A DNA stretch of 64,000 nucleotides from Motilimonas cestriensis (GCF_021295315.1 NZ_JAIMJA010000020.1:16101-80100); one strand, 5' to 3'. Counted from the first letter of the stretch, positions 46,181 through 56,077 are shown. Program-made: numbers and translations. Notes: generated from the letters alone by a model not told the origin.

Positions 46181-46281
46181 ACCACACTTATTCGGGATGA
46201 ATAAGCATGGATAAACACACTGTTTACGCGCCGTTATGGATCATTGGCACACAGCAGTATGTAGCTAGAATAGGATGACCC

Positions 46282-49200
46282 ATGGTAAAGCAAATTTTAA
46301 TCGCCGCAGCCCTCACCGGAGTGAGCATGGCTATTCTTGCGGATGACACTGAGCTCTATATTGCAGATGTTTCCGCGCAAAATGGGTTAAGACCGCAAGT
46401 AATGATTATCTTTGATAATTCCGGCAGTATGCGTAACACCGAACTATTGACCAAAGAGCCTTTTGATCCAACGGCCAGCTATGGCGAGCCTAACAGCGGT
46501 AAAATATATTGGGCTCAAGCCGGTGATGGGGTTCCTAGCACAAGTGATAACAACTACTTTTTAGCGACCAAAAACAACTGCCAGTCGTCTATCGCCCCCC
46601 TAACTTCAGCAGGTAAGTACACCGGTAATATGCGCCGTTGGTATGCAAAAAAACGAACTTGGCGAACACTTTCCTCAGATAATGGAACATGGTTCGACTG
46701 CCGTGAAGATGTCGACTACAAAATCACCAGCAACCCAGCCAGTGGTGTTGAAGGTTACCCAAGAAATGGTTCAAATAACCCTTATAGTAGCAATACCAGC
46801 ACCGATATATTTCGCGGTAACGATGGCGTGACCCTTTACACTGAAAAATACCTGTATTGGCACTATCAAAATAATACCATTAAAAAAAGCCGCTTGGCGA
46901 TAGCGCAGGATGCCATCTCTGAGCTGGTGAAATCCACGCCTTCGGTTAATTTTGGCCTAACGGTTTTTAATTACAATGCGTCGGATGGCACCCGTAATGG
47001 CGGCCGAGTTGTCCGCGCCCTCAGTAATATGACCGAGCAAGATAGGGCCAGCTTTAGTAATACGATAAATGCACAGCAAGCAATGGGGAATACCCCTCTG
47101 TGCGAGTCTTTATATGAAGTTTATCGCTACTTTGCTGGACTCGGTGTGTACTTTGGTGATGATGACTATGATTACGGCTACTACCTAGCAAATAAACCGC
47201 CAAGAGATCTAAATGCAGAGAGCCCAGAGGGAACTTATGCCTCGCCATATAAAACCTGTCAGGATAAAGCGTATGTCATTTTAATGACAGACGGTGAGCC
47301 AACTCAAGACGGTAAAGCTAACTCACTGATTTATAGTCTTACTAATGGTAACGCATCGTATTCTAGCTATATGCCAGCACTGGCAAAATACATGAATAAC
47401 AATGACATTAATCTCAATAAAACGGGTAAGCAAATCATCTCAACCTACACCATAGGTTTTGGCGATGGCGCCACCTCTGGCGCAGGAGGCTTATTACTTG
47501 AAACCGCGAAGCAAGGCGGAGGTGAATACTTCCCAGCGACCGATGCGGCAGACTTACAGCAAGCTTTTCAAGAAACCATCATTAAAATACTCGATCAATC
47601 TTCAAGCTTTAATGCCCCCGCAGTATCAGCTACGAGTTTTGACCGCACGCAACATCAAAACACTATTTATTACTCGATGTTTATGCCCAGTAAAAAACAG
47701 CGCTGGCGCGGCAACATTAAAAAGCTCACCATAGACAATAAAGGCGTGCTACGTGATGCTAGTAATGCAGCAGCCATAGACGACAACGGCAATATTCGAG
47801 AAGGCGCATCAACCGCTTGGGGCGGAGTTAATGATGGTAACTCAGTGACTCAAGGGGGGGTTGCAGATGCCATCGCCGCACAAAGCTCTCGAACACTTTA
47901 TACCAATAGTGGCAACAGCTTAATTACCCTGTCACTTGATAGTATAAAAAGCCACTTTGAAGCGAGCACCAATCTAGCCTTAGCCACTGAACTTGGCACC
48001 GACGAAATAGGTTTAACTCGACAAATAAACTGGCTGATGGGTTTAGACGTTGATGATATTGATGACGATGGTGATACCAGTGACTATCGCAACGATATTT
48101 TTGCGGATCCACTTCACTCAAAACCGACCGCTATTACTTATCCATCGGGTGATAACAGCAATACTCGATTATTAGTAGGAACCAATGCGGGTTTTGTTCA
48201 TTTCTTCTATGACAAAGGCGATACTGTCACCGAAGAGTGGGCGTTTATCCCAGACGAACTCATCAGCCATGGGCTATCACTGATTAAAAATATTGATGCC
48301 CCTGAGCACCCCTACGGCATGGATGGCAGCGCGGCTGTGATGGAGATAACCAATGGTGCTGAAAAACAAATAATCGCTATCATCGGTATGCGCAGGGGAG
48401 GAAGAAGCTATTACACATTTGATCTCACCACCCCCACCTCTCCTCGCCTGTTGTGGAAAGTTTCAAATAGTTCCGCTGGCTTTGAAGAGCTCGGGCAAAC
48501 TTGGTCAAAACCACAATCTGGTTTCCTTCCTATCGATGGCAAAGTAACACCCGTGTTTGTTTTTGGCGCCGGTTATGACACTAACCAAGATACTTGTAGT
48601 AAAAGCTCTGCCAACGATTGCAGCGATAGCCAAGGCCGCGGGGTATTTGTAGTAAACGCACAAACAGGTAAAAAAATCTGGTCAGCCAATATTAGCTGTG
48701 ACAGCAGTGACCCGCACTGTGTGCAACACAGCATGCCAGCTGAAGTAACGGCTTTTGACAGCGATGATGATGGCTATTTAGACCGCATTTACAGCGGCGA
48801 TACGGGTGGAAACATTTGGCGTATTGATATGGTTGGAGAGCCCAGTAACTGGACCCATTTGAAACTGGCGAGCTTGAGTGACGCCGGCGCTAAAGGCGAC
48901 CGAAGAATATTTAACGCGCCGACCGTCGCGCGAACCTTAATTCAAAAAGTCGTTGCTGTTGATGACAATTATCAAGTATTCGATCAGGCTATTGATATGG
49001 TGCTAGTTGGCACGGGGAACAGAGCAAAACCCTCCTCAGATTTAAGCAATCAAGATACCTTTGTCATGGTCAAAGATAGCTACATCCTTCCTACCCTATT
49101 TGGCAGTGGCAAGGTAACAAAACCGGCCCCAGTCTCATTCACCGATCTGTTTAATATAACCGATAACCCTATCGCAACCAGTACCGATTTAATGTTATCG

Positions 49201-49650
49201 CGCGCTAATCTAAGCAGTCATGCCGGCTGGCGCTATGAGTTTGGTAATACTGGCGAGAAATCACTCGGCGGTGCGCTGGTTATTGCCGGGACGGTTTACT
49301 TTACTTCCTTTTCACCCAATGCTTCAGCTAACTTAGAATGCGGTATTGGCGAGCTTGGGCTTGGCAAGCTCTATGCGGTGAGTTTATTTGATGGCACTGA
49401 TCGGCACAGTTGGCGTGACAAAGAAATTGGTAACCGCGTGCCCGACACATTAGTGGTTCATTCAGGTACCAATCAAGAGGGCAAGTCAGAGTTACGCTTA
49501 CTCGGTGTCGGGCAAGGTGAACAGGTCAATGTTGTCGTTGGCGATAATCCTGGAGAAAACGCAGAAACAGAGACCGTCAACAGTGGCTCACAAACTACTA
49601 ATGCCACCATGAACCCAAAACGCATTTATAGTTTCTTTGAGGAGCAATAA
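46282..49650 (+). CDS. pilY1: Pilus tip adhesin PilY1, copy 2
   Basis: 1122 residues with a short signal peptide (KQILIAAALTGVSMAILA). The vWA-like N-terminal half has DNSGSM and ILMTDGEPTQ; the C-terminal propeller has a calcium loop DSDDDGYLD (48757-48783) followed by RIYSGDTGGNIWRID. It is co-linear with copy 1, with most differences in loops of the vWA half (for example the YDYGYYLANK region). The nucleotide sequences differ at many silent positions, so the duplication is not recent. pilE starts 1 bp after its stop. Confidence 0.93.
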   Translation: MVKQILIAAALTGVSMAILADDTELYIADVSAQNGLRPQVMIIFDNSGSMRNTELLTKEPFDPTASYGEPNSGKIYWAQAGDGVPSTSDNNYFLATKNNCQSSIAPLTSAGKYTGNMRRWYAKKRTWRTLSSDNGTWFDCREDVDYKITSNPASGVEGYPRNGSNNPYSSNTSTDIFRGNDGVTLYTEKYLYWHYQNNTIKKSRLAIAQDAISELVKSTPSVNFGLTVFNYNASDGTRNGGRVVRALSNMTEQDRASFSNTINAQQAMGNTPLCESLYEVYRYFAGLGVYFGDDDYDYGYYLANKPPRDLNAESPEGTYASPYKTCQDKAYVILMTDGEPTQDGKANSLIYSLTNGNASYSSYMPALAKYMNNNDINLNKTGKQIISTYTIGFGDGATSGAGGLLLETAKQGGGEYFPATDAADLQQAFQETIIKILDQSSSFNAPAVSATSFDRTQHQNTIYYSMFMPSKKQRWRGNIKKLTIDNKGVLRDASNAAAIDDNGNIREGASTAWGGVNDGNSVTQGGVADAIAAQSSRTLYTNSGNSLITLSLDSIKSHFEASTNLALATELGTDEIGLTRQINWLMGLDVDDIDDDGDTSDYRNDIFADPLHSKPTAITYPSGDNSNTRLLVGTNAGFVHFFYDKGDTVTEEWAFIPDELISHGLSLIKNIDAPEHPYGMDGSAAVMEITNGAEKQIIAIIGMRRGGRSYYTFDLTTPTSPRLLWKVSNSSAGFEELGQTWSKPQSGFLPIDGKVTPVFVFGAGYDTNQDTCSKSSANDCSDSQGRGVFVVNAQTGKKIWSANISCDSSDPHCVQHSMPAEVTAFDSDDDGYLDRIYSGDTGGNIWRIDMVGEPSNWTHLKLASLSDAGAKGDRRIFNAPTVARTLIQKVVAVDDNYQVFDQAIDMVLVGTGNRAKPSSDLSNQDTFVMVKDSYILPTLFGSGKVTKPAPVSFTDLFNITDNPIATSTDLMLSRANLSSHAGWRYEFGNTGEKSLGGALVIAGTVYFTSFSPNASANLECGIGELGLGKLYAVSLFDGTDRHSWRDKEIGNRVPDTLVVHSGTNQEGKSELRLLGVGQGEQVNVVVGDNPGENAETETVNSGSQTTNATMNPKRIYSFFEEQ

Positions 49651-49651
49651 C

Positions 49652-50059
49652 TTGATCAGCCATAAACTCCGGGGCTTTACATTAATCGAGGTAATGATAA
49701 CGGTCGCTATCGTCGGTATTTTAGCTGCTATCGCCTACCCTAGCTACATGCAGTACATCCTCACCAGTAATCGTAGCCAGGCGACAGTTGAGTTGACAGA
49801 GATTGCTAACTTACAAGAACAGTACTACCTCGACCACAATCAGTATGCCAATGACCTGAGCTTGCTTGGTTACCCGAGTGCGAGCATTGAAACACAAGGC
49901 GGCAGCTATAAGGTGAAGCTAAGCAGTACAGATAGGCAGATAGATTTCACTGTTACCGCTACCGCAATCAACCGCCAAGCGCAGGACACCCATTGCGCAA
50001 GCTTTACCCTAAATCACCAACAAATAAAAGGAGCTACTCATGATGACTGCTGGCAATAG
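49652..50059 (+). CDS. pilE: Type IV pilin-like protein PilE, copy 2
   Basis: Start TTG 49652 is favoured because GAGGAG lies 8 nt upstream, mirroring the GTG start of copy 1; a TTG at 49637 would place the ribosome binding site inside the gene. Prepilin site G8|FTLIEVM, then [20 protein letters not shown] and [14 protein letters not shown]-terminal Cys pair HCASF and DCWQ. 135 residues. Ends with a 20-bp overlap to the small Cys protein gene. Confidence 0.9.
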   Translation: MISHKLRGFTLIEVMITVAIVGILAAIAYPSYMQYILTSNRSQATVELTEIANLQEQYYLDHNQYANDLSLLGYPSASIETQGGSYKVKLSSTDRQIDFTVTATAINRQAQDTHCASFTLNHQQIKGATHDDCWQ

Positions 50060-50384
50060 TCGCCCTTTAGCCGCGCTTATTGGAGCCCTTTTCTTCATCA
50101 CCCCTAATGTCACTTACGGGCAAGAATCGATGGCGAAGCAAGACTATAAGTGCGCCTTGATACTTGAAAATGGCGAATCATATTTAGGCCACTTTTCTTA
50201 CTTTTCCGATTATCCCTCAGACGATAGAATGCAGCAGGATATAAAAAAAGCGAATATTAGAACGGTATATGACACCGATGGCAAAACATCCATTGACATC
50301 AGTAAATGGGTTGAGTGCGTAGGCAAGGCAAGTAGCTTTCAAAGCAAAGCAGCCCAAACTATAGAGCAAGCCTTTGATCAATAG
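50040..50384 (+). CDS. Small exported Cys protein closing pil cluster 2, unknown family
   Basis: 114 residues; a signal peptide-like N-terminus (PLAALIGALFFITPNVTYG) and a mature domain with two Cys (YKCALIL and VECVGKA). It is paralogous to the gene at 43449, with the same conserved order of Cys, E-x-YxGH, DxxMQ and EQAFD motifs. Same 20-bp overlap with pilE. The pair looks like an undescribed accessory component of this minor-pilin operon type. Confidence 0.72.
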   Translation: MMTAGNSRPLAALIGALFFITPNVTYGQESMAKQDYKCALILENGESYLGHFSYFSDYPSDDRMQQDIKKANIRTVYDTDGKTSIDISKWVECVGKASSFQSKAAQTIEQAFDQ

Positions 50385-50496
50385 TTCGTGCAACTGATGG
50401 TCATTAAAGCTAAGACTAACAATACCTTAGTGATTTAGCTCTAATAAAAAGCGACTTGTGAAATAGTTCTGCTTAAACGTGTTGTAGCCAAATAAA

Positions 50497-50586
50497 GTAT
50501 GTTTTTACGGAAAAATTCGTTTTCAGGGGTGAAAACGCAAAGCATATAGGGACATATTTACCGCGTTTTGGCGGGAAAACATACTA
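50497..50586. repeat. Nested inverted repeat region downstream of cluster 2
   Basis: AGTATGTTTT (50497-50506) and AAAACATACT (50577-50586) can pair around an inner hairpin CGTTTTCA-GGGG-TGAAAACG. It lies between convergent genes, so it could end both transcripts. The inner part resembles a segment at about 2145-2170, so it may be a dispersed element. Confidence 0.5.
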
Positions 50587-50638
50587 TTTTGCTTATCTCG
50601 AATTCCGGTTAAGTTATTGAGAGGGGTGATCATTGGCG

Positions 50639-51160
50639 TTAACCACTGCACTTTGAAATCGCGCTTTTATCTGCCACTTTAGCTCTGCCTGAACTACTAA
50701 TAACGACCCCTTTTTTAACGCTTTCCTTGTCATCGCAATAATAGAGAATAGCCGAGCCTGAAACATTTCTGGTTAACCCATCGGCGCCAAAACGGACGCT
50801 TTTTTGTGCAAAACTAACTTGGTCACTCTCATGAAATGCACTGCCCGATTTAAGTAACGTTTCTCCAGTGTCTAGCTTATCGTTTTCATTAGTATCAATA
50901 AACACATCAACCCCTTTACTCCATTCAGCAGTGCAAGCCGAGCCGCCAGCCAGTGGGCAAACCGCAACAGTGGTCATATTATTCACCGCTTGATTTCGCG
51001 CATACATTAAATCTCGAGCGATGCCATTGACAGCACTAAAAGCACGCGAGTCTGCAGAAAGGGAGGCAAAATTAGGGGCAGCAATCATGAGCATAATGCC
51101 TGCTATTGCAACAACGGTGAGCACTTCAACTAAGGTAAAACCATGATTCTTTTTTAACAT
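50639..51160 (-). CDS. fimT: GspH/FimT-family minor pseudopilin
   Basis: 173 residues from ATG 51160 (the longer frame would need a TTG). Prepilin site G7|FTLVEVLTVVAIAGIML and the GspH/FimT segment ARDLMYARNQAVNN. Three Cys in the globular part. In many bacteria fimT heads the pilV-pilW-pilX-pilY1-pilE operon; here it lies at the far end, convergent with both copies. It is downstream of the SIMPL gene on the same strand. Confidence 0.9.
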   Translation of the reverse strand: MLKKNHGFTLVEVLTVVAIAGIMLMIAAPNFASLSADSRAFSAVNGIARDLMYARNQAVNNMTTVAVCPLAGGSACTAEWSKGVDVFIDTNENDKLDTGETLLKSGSAFHESDQVSFAQKSVRFGADGLTRNVSGSAILYYCDDKESVKKGVVISSSGRAKVADKSAISKCSG

Positions 51161-51241
51161 AACAGACCTAAATAACAATTATTAGAAAATAATATGCAAC
51201 AAATCCATGTTGCTCATTCAGTCCGTTAGTGACACATGAAA

Positions 51242-51274
51242 AGTGTGTAATATTTGTGTCAAATAATACACACT
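51242..51274. other. Hairpin between the SIMPL gene and fimT
   Basis: AGTGTGTA and TACACACT close a near-perfect 15-bp stem with one mismatch and loop TGT. On the minus strand it is followed by TTTT, so it could weakly terminate the SIMPL transcript. Confidence 0.45.
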
Positions 51275-51303
51275 CCTCACTTAAAACGCCTTATCAATGA
51301 TCA

Positions 51304-52023
51304 TTATAGGTCACAGTTTGCGCTTTTTACGTTTAAGGTAAAAACAACCTGTATCTCATCGCTGACTGTTAATTCATCATGAAGATAACCACCCGTTGGG
51401 GCACTGTCCATTAACATGGCTGATTTAGCACGAATAACGGGCACATTGTTACGCTGTTGGTAATTAATTTGATAGATAGGCCCTAAAGTGGCGTCAAACG
51501 ACTTAGCTAACATAGCCGCCTTTTCTTTAGCATTTTCAATCGCTAATTGACGAGCTTGCGTTGCAAGGGCGGTATTATCTTGCATCACAAATCGTATGTT
51601 ATTAACTTGCTGCAACTCTTGGCTTAATATCAGGTCAAGTAATTGACTTAATTTGTCTAGATCCGTCAGTGACACCGATAAATTACGCGACGCCTTATAA
51701 CCAACTAGAACGGGTTTGCCTTTGCCTTGCTCTGGGTACTCATATTCAGGGTGAGTGTAGAGGGTTTGGGCTACAATTTGTTTTTCAGTCAAGCCTAGCT
51801 CTTTAGCTGCAGCACGAATAAATTGTTCAACGCGTTTGTCTAATGCTTGTTTTGCCTGTAACCCATCAGAATGGGTCACCTCTGCACTCACTTCGATCAC
51901 CGCCATGTCTGGATTGGCTTTAACTTCAGCAAAACCAGTAGTGATGACATGTGGGCCATCGGGTAATTGCTCAGCAAATAACGAGGAACTAAATAAACAA
52001 AGTGAAATAATAATTGCGCGCAT
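51304..52023 (-). CDS. SIMPL-domain (DUF541) periplasmic protein
   Basis: 239 residues with a signal peptide (MRAIIISLCLFSSSLFA). The domain starts with VITTGFAEVKANPDMAVIEV, typical of SIMPL/YggE proteins, and continues with YKASRNLSVSLTDLDKLSQL and AIENAKEKAAMLAKSFDATL. YggE-type proteins are linked to oxidative stress relief and surface traits, but no biochemical activity is established. It sits 58 bp downstream of lapD on the same strand, so it may be read from the lap transcript. Confidence 0.88.
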   Translation of the reverse strand: MRAIIISLCLFSSSLFAEQLPDGPHVITTGFAEVKANPDMAVIEVSAEVTHSDGLQAKQALDKRVEQFIRAAAKELGLTEKQIVAQTLYTHPEYEYPEQGKGKPVLVGYKASRNLSVSLTDLDKLSQLLDLILSQELQQVNNIRFVMQDNTALATQARQLAIENAKEKAAMLAKSFDATLGPIYQINYQQRNNVPVIRAKSAMLMDSAPTGGYLHDELTVSDEIQVVFTLNVKSANCDL

Positions 52024-52081
52024 GTTTGATACTCCAATAATTAATATACCGGTTTGTTAACCCATTTCTGATAAAAAGGGG

Positions 52082-54025
52082 TTAGCTTTCTATATCAATT
52101 TTTTCTAGTTTCATTGGGGGTGAGATAAAGCCTTGGTAGGCATCAATATGCAAACCTGACAATAGATCTAGTTTGATCTGATTCTCAACTCGCGTGGCAA
52201 TAGTGAGAATATTTAACTTAGTAGCAGCCTGACAAACCGCTTCTAAAAACTCACTATCACCTTTGATCTCATTTACTTGGTTGGTATAGCTGTGATCAAC
52301 CTTAACGTAACTAGGCCGTAACTGCTCCAGATAATTCAGAGACTGAAAGTGACGACCATATTGATCGATACCAAAACAAAAACCAGCCTCTTTTATAGTT
52401 TGTATCAAAGGGGCTACTTCTTCGGTATGAGCGACAAAAACAGTTTCTGGTAACTCTAAAAAAACTTTATGCTTTAGATCCTGGTTTTGCGCTAAAAAGC
52501 GGCCAAGCCATTCATGAAAGTCACTATCTACACATGAAGTCAGCGTTAAGTTTACGGCTATCGATTGATAGGCGGAAAAATTAAGCTGCAGGGGAAGTTT
52601 TTTAAGCACATACTGGTCAAACAAGCATCCTAATTTAAAGTGCTCTATCGCGGGCATAAACTGACCCGCAAAATAGGTATGTTCTTCTTTTACTATGTAG
52701 GTAAACAGTTCTGCATGTAATACATGCTGATCGACCTTACTCAATACCGGCTGTGCCTTAAAGTAAAATAAGTCTTGATGAATGGCCTCTTGCACTAAAT
52801 GTTTCCAACCCACACGGCCTAAATTGTACTGTTCGCTGCACTCAATAAGATGAATAGGCGTATCTCGCTGTGAGCGAGCAATTTGCAAGGCATTGTCAGC
52901 TCGGCTGAGTAGCTCTGTCACCGACTCATTTTGGGTTCGCTGTACTAAACCAATATAAGAAATAGATGGCGCCGCATCCATCGGGCTCACTACCAACTCT
53001 GACACAGCCCACTGCATACGTTGTGCTATAGCCAGCAACTGGTCTTTCTCCTGTCCCGGTAACAGACAGGCAAATTCATTAACCGACAACCGCGCTACAA
53101 CAAAACTGTCATCAGTGCTTAGTGCCTCAATTAACGCCGCTGCACACAGACTAACAAGTTGATTCCTGCCCTCTTCACCCTGCTCTAAGTAAACATCATC
53201 TAATACATCTAATGATAATAAGGCCAACCCCCCACTGCCCGATTCATCTATCCATGCTTTGGCTTGCCCCATAAAATAAGCACGATTACCTAACCCTGAA
53301 ACCTCATCACGATAAATTTTGTCACGGATGCTTTCAGCCACCTCTGCTTGCTGTTGAAACTGCAAGTTAATTGTGGAGCTCATCTCGTTCAACGCTTTGG
53401 CAACACCTTCCAATTCTTGTGCATGAGGAACTGAGATCGGTTCAACTAAGTGATGATGCTGTAAATCTTCAGCCCCATGGCTAAGATCTTCTAATGGCTT
53501 TAGTAAACGCTTTATTAATGTGCACGCAAGTAATACAGCAAAAATATAAATAAGTAACAGCCAAGTGACTAATTGTTTGGCTTGTTGCCACAATAAGCCA
53601 TAAAGTGGTGCAGTTGATGACTCGAGAGAGAGCTCTAATTCACCGATAGCAGAATCTGAAATGGGTAAGGATTGCGATAAAACGGGAACACGAAATAGCG
53701 CCTTAAACCATGCTGGAGCACTGTCCACAATATTTGTGTTATCAATGCTCAATACTACTTGTCCTTGGCTATTTATAAGCGCAGCGCGAGCAATGCCTTG
53801 CTGCAGCAATTGTTCAGTTAAGATATATTTAGCACCTTTTAGCTGAGGCTCAAATAAGACTGGCTGCAAATCATTACTTATCTGATCAGAAAGTTGTACA
53901 AACTGGCGTGATTCATTCGCTAAGTACTCGCCTTTAATGGCCGAAAACGCATAGTAAAACGCTAAGCAAAGTACTAACGTAAAAATAAAAAACACAGCAA
54001 GACTTAATTGTTTATACAGAGTCAT
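52082..54025 (-). CDS. lapD: LapD-type c-di-GMP receptor
   Basis: 647-residue inside-out signalling protein. It has an N-terminal membrane helix, a periplasmic domain of about 120 residues (LapD_MoxY-type), a second helix (about 150-170) followed by a HAMP region, and GGDEF and EAL domains with degenerate active sites (LSVNEF in place of GGDEF; HAELFTYI in place of the EALxR motif). So it should bind c-di-GMP without making or breaking it. When loaded, LapD holds the LapG protease away from the surface adhesin. It lies 9 bp after lapG, in one operon with the T1SS genes. Confidence 0.93.
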   Translation of the reverse strand: MTLYKQLSLAVFFIFTLVLCLAFYYAFSAIKGEYLANESRQFVQLSDQISNDLQPVLFEPQLKGAKYILTEQLLQQGIARAALINSQGQVVLSIDNTNIVDSAPAWFKALFRVPVLSQSLPISDSAIGELELSLESSTAPLYGLLWQQAKQLVTWLLLIYIFAVLLACTLIKRLLKPLEDLSHGAEDLQHHHLVEPISVPHAQELEGVAKALNEMSSTINLQFQQQAEVAESIRDKIYRDEVSGLGNRAYFMGQAKAWIDESGSGGLALLSLDVLDDVYLEQGEEGRNQLVSLCAAALIEALSTDDSFVVARLSVNEFACLLPGQEKDQLLAIAQRMQWAVSELVVSPMDAAPSISYIGLVQRTQNESVTELLSRADNALQIARSQRDTPIHLIECSEQYNLGRVGWKHLVQEAIHQDLFYFKAQPVLSKVDQHVLHAELFTYIVKEEHTYFAGQFMPAIEHFKLGCLFDQYVLKKLPLQLNFSAYQSIAVNLTLTSCVDSDFHEWLGRFLAQNQDLKHKVFLELPETVFVAHTEEVAPLIQTIKEAGFCFGIDQYGRHFQSLNYLEQLRPSYVKVDHSYTNQVNEIKGDSEFLEAVCQAATKLNILTIATRVENQIKLDLLSGLHIDAYQGFISPPMKLEKIDIES

Positions 54026-54034
54026 GATGATCCT

Positions 54035-54751
54035 TTAATCAAAGCTAAGTAAGGGTAAATTCATACGATTGTTTTTCAAGCCACCACGCAGTTCATTCCA
54101 ACTTTTCAACCTCGAAGCCTTGCCCGCTAACTGACCTCGACCCTTCTCCTTCATTAGCCACAAATTTTTACCATTGAAACTATAAACAGGGGCCAAATCT
54201 TTTCTTTGATTGGCCGGTTTAATATCAGCATCCAAATTATCTAGAATAAGTGGCATCGCAGCAGGCTCAGGGTAATAGGCCACTACCATATGAAACTGAT
54301 TTAAACTTAGCGCTTTAACATAGACCAAGCGCAGCTTTTCCTCCGCGATCCCGAGTTCGGTTAAGGTAAAATATTTTGCGATGCTAAAGTCTTCACAATC
54401 CCCACCTGCAACGCCCAAAAACTCAACTGGCGTAGCCCAGTAATCCGTTTTGCCCCATAGCTTAATATCGTCAACAAAGTGTAGCTGGTTAAAAAACGCG
54501 TTTACCTCAGCTAATTTTTGCTGCTCGCTACTGCCTTGCTGTTCATTCACCAATGCTCGCCAAGCCTTAACTCGCTTTACGGCCCGTTCACTCTGGTAAA
54601 CAGAAAACACTTTTTTAAATAAAGCGGCTTCGTTAACCGATGCTCCAGCGAAAACAGAACAAACCGTCGAAAAAATCAAGAAAACAGCAAACAAAAAAGG
54701 CGCATTTCCCCTTACAAATTTAGAGGTAAATACGCCTTTAAGCCAATCCAT
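54035..54751 (-). CDS. lapG: LapG-type periplasmic cysteine protease
   Basis: Bacterial transglutaminase-like cysteine protease that cleaves the N-terminal retention region of the Lap adhesin. A hydrophobic export signal (about 17-36) is followed by the catalytic triad: Cys in GGDCEDFSIAKY (C119), His in NQFHMVVAYY (H154) and Asp in LILDNLD (D171). The 238-residue length fits. It lies next to lapD, and calcium dependence is expected from the family. The cleavage site on the adhesin is outside the window. Confidence 0.93.
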   Translation of the reverse strand: MDWLKGVFTSKFVRGNAPFLFAVFLIFSTVCSVFAGASVNEAALFKKVFSVYQSERAVKRVKAWRALVNEQQGSSEQQKLAEVNAFFNQLHFVDDIKLWGKTDYWATPVEFLGVAGGDCEDFSIAKYFTLTELGIAEEKLRLVYVKALSLNQFHMVVAYYPEPAAMPLILDNLDADIKPANQRKDLAPVYSFNGKNLWLMKEKGRGQLAGKASRLKSWNELRGGLKNNRMNLPLLSFD

Positions 54752-54763
54752 GCTGTGACTAAA

Positions 54764-56077
54764 TTACTGAATATCGCGTAACTGTTGACGCCAATCTTCT
54801 GGTGGAGCGATACGTAATGAAGCGAGCAGACTGCCCATTGAATTAAGAATTCTATAGTTAGCTTCCATCACTTCATAGCGCGTGGCAATCAAGTCTTTCT
54901 TCGCTTCAAACAACTCTGTTTCTGTATTGAGCACATCTAATAAAGTACGTTTACCTAAATTAAACTGCTTACCATAAGCGTTACGAGTTTGTTCACTGGC
55001 AACAACGTGCTTTTCTAAAAAGCGCTGTTGTTGTTCTAAGAAACGCTTGGCGTCCCAAGATAACCGAGCACCTTGATGAAGATCGCGTAATGTTCCTTCA
55101 CTGATATGTTTTGCTTCGTTCACCTGGAATGCTGTTTCATCTACATAAGCTTGGTCTTTACCGCCATTAAACAGGTTGTAGCGCATACGCACCATACCTA
55201 CTAACTCATCATTGCGACCCAAGGTACCATCGGCATCTTCTAAGAAGTTGCTTTCAACTTCAAGAGCTACCTCTGGGTAGTACTTAGATTTAGCCACTTC
55301 ATGTTGTGCATTGGCTGCGTAAATATCTTGTCGAGAAGATTTTAAACGCGGGTGATTGTCCATCGCACGTTGCACAATATCGGCAAATGAGTTCGGTACA
55401 CTTGAAAAGTCTGGCTGTGGAACCTCTAAGTTTTCTGGGTACTCATTCACTAAACGTAAATATTGTGTTTCCGCATCAGACAGATTGTTTTCTGCGTTCA
55501 TCATATTGGCATTCGAACGCGCTAAACGTGATTCTATTTGCGATAAATCAGAAGTAGAGCCAATGCCAGAGTCGGTACGTTTCTTAATGTCTGTATATAT
55601 TTTTTGGTGTATCTCTAAGTTTTGCTCAGCCAGCGATAACGTCTCACTGCTTTTTAATACATTCAAATAGGCCGTAATGGTCTTTAAAGAAATATCTTCT
55701 GCATCGGCTAATAACGCATATTGCTCAGCATTGGCTTCAAAAGCAGTACGGTCATACTCTGCTCCCGTAGCAAAACCATTAAACAAGATTTGTCTGAGAC
55801 TAAGTCCTAGCTCTTTACGTGTATAAGTGGTGGTTTCAAAATTATCTCGGTCTGTACGCTCACGACCAATACCAGCATTAATATCAATGGTAGGCAAATA
55901 ACCAGCAAAAGCGCCATCATTGGCTTTTTGGAAAGCACCAACGCGACTAAGCACTCGGTTAATTTCAGGGTTCGAGACTAAAGTCTTTGCCACGCTACTT
56001 TCGAGAGTTTCGGCATGCCCAGACGCTGAAATGATGAACCCCGCAGCCAATACTGTACTGAAAAACGTTTTTTTCAT
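54764..56077 (-). CDS. TolC-family outer-membrane channel (LapE-like)
   Basis: 437 residues with a signal peptide (ending in SASGHA). Two repeated coiled-coil halves and the conserved LGLSLRQILFNGFATGAEYD / VGMVRMRYNLFNGGKDQAYVD strands are typical of TolC. The C-terminal GKRTLLDVLNTETELFEAK is also family-typical. It is the outer-membrane exit duct for the LapBC type I secretion system. Sits between lapC and lapG in the same minus-strand operon. Confidence 0.92.
   Translation of the reverse strand: MKKTFFSTVLAAGFIISASGHAETLESSVAKTLVSNPEINRVLSRVGAFQKANDGAFAGYLPTIDINAGIGRERTDRDNFETTTYTRKELGLSLRQILFNGFATGAEYDRTAFEANAEQYALLADAEDISLKTITAYLNVLKSSETLSLAEQNLEIHQKIYTDIKKRTDSGIGSTSDLSQIESRLARSNANMMNAENNLSDAETQYLRLVNEYPENLEVPQPDFSSVPNSFADIVQRAMDNHPRLKSSRQDIYAANAQHEVAKSKYYPEVALEVESNFLEDADGTLGRNDELVGMVRMRYNLFNGGKDQAYVDETAFQVNEAKHISEGTLRDLHQGARLSWDAKRFLEQQQRFLEKHVVASEQTRNAYGKQFNLGKRTLLDVLNTETELFEAKKDLIATRYEVMEANYRILNSMGSLLASLRIAPPEDWRQQLRDIQ

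Noticed and set aside
37540..50384. Recent assembly duplication of the pil cluster
   Set aside because: The two copies differ widely at silent positions and in spacer sequences, so they are not an assembly artefact.
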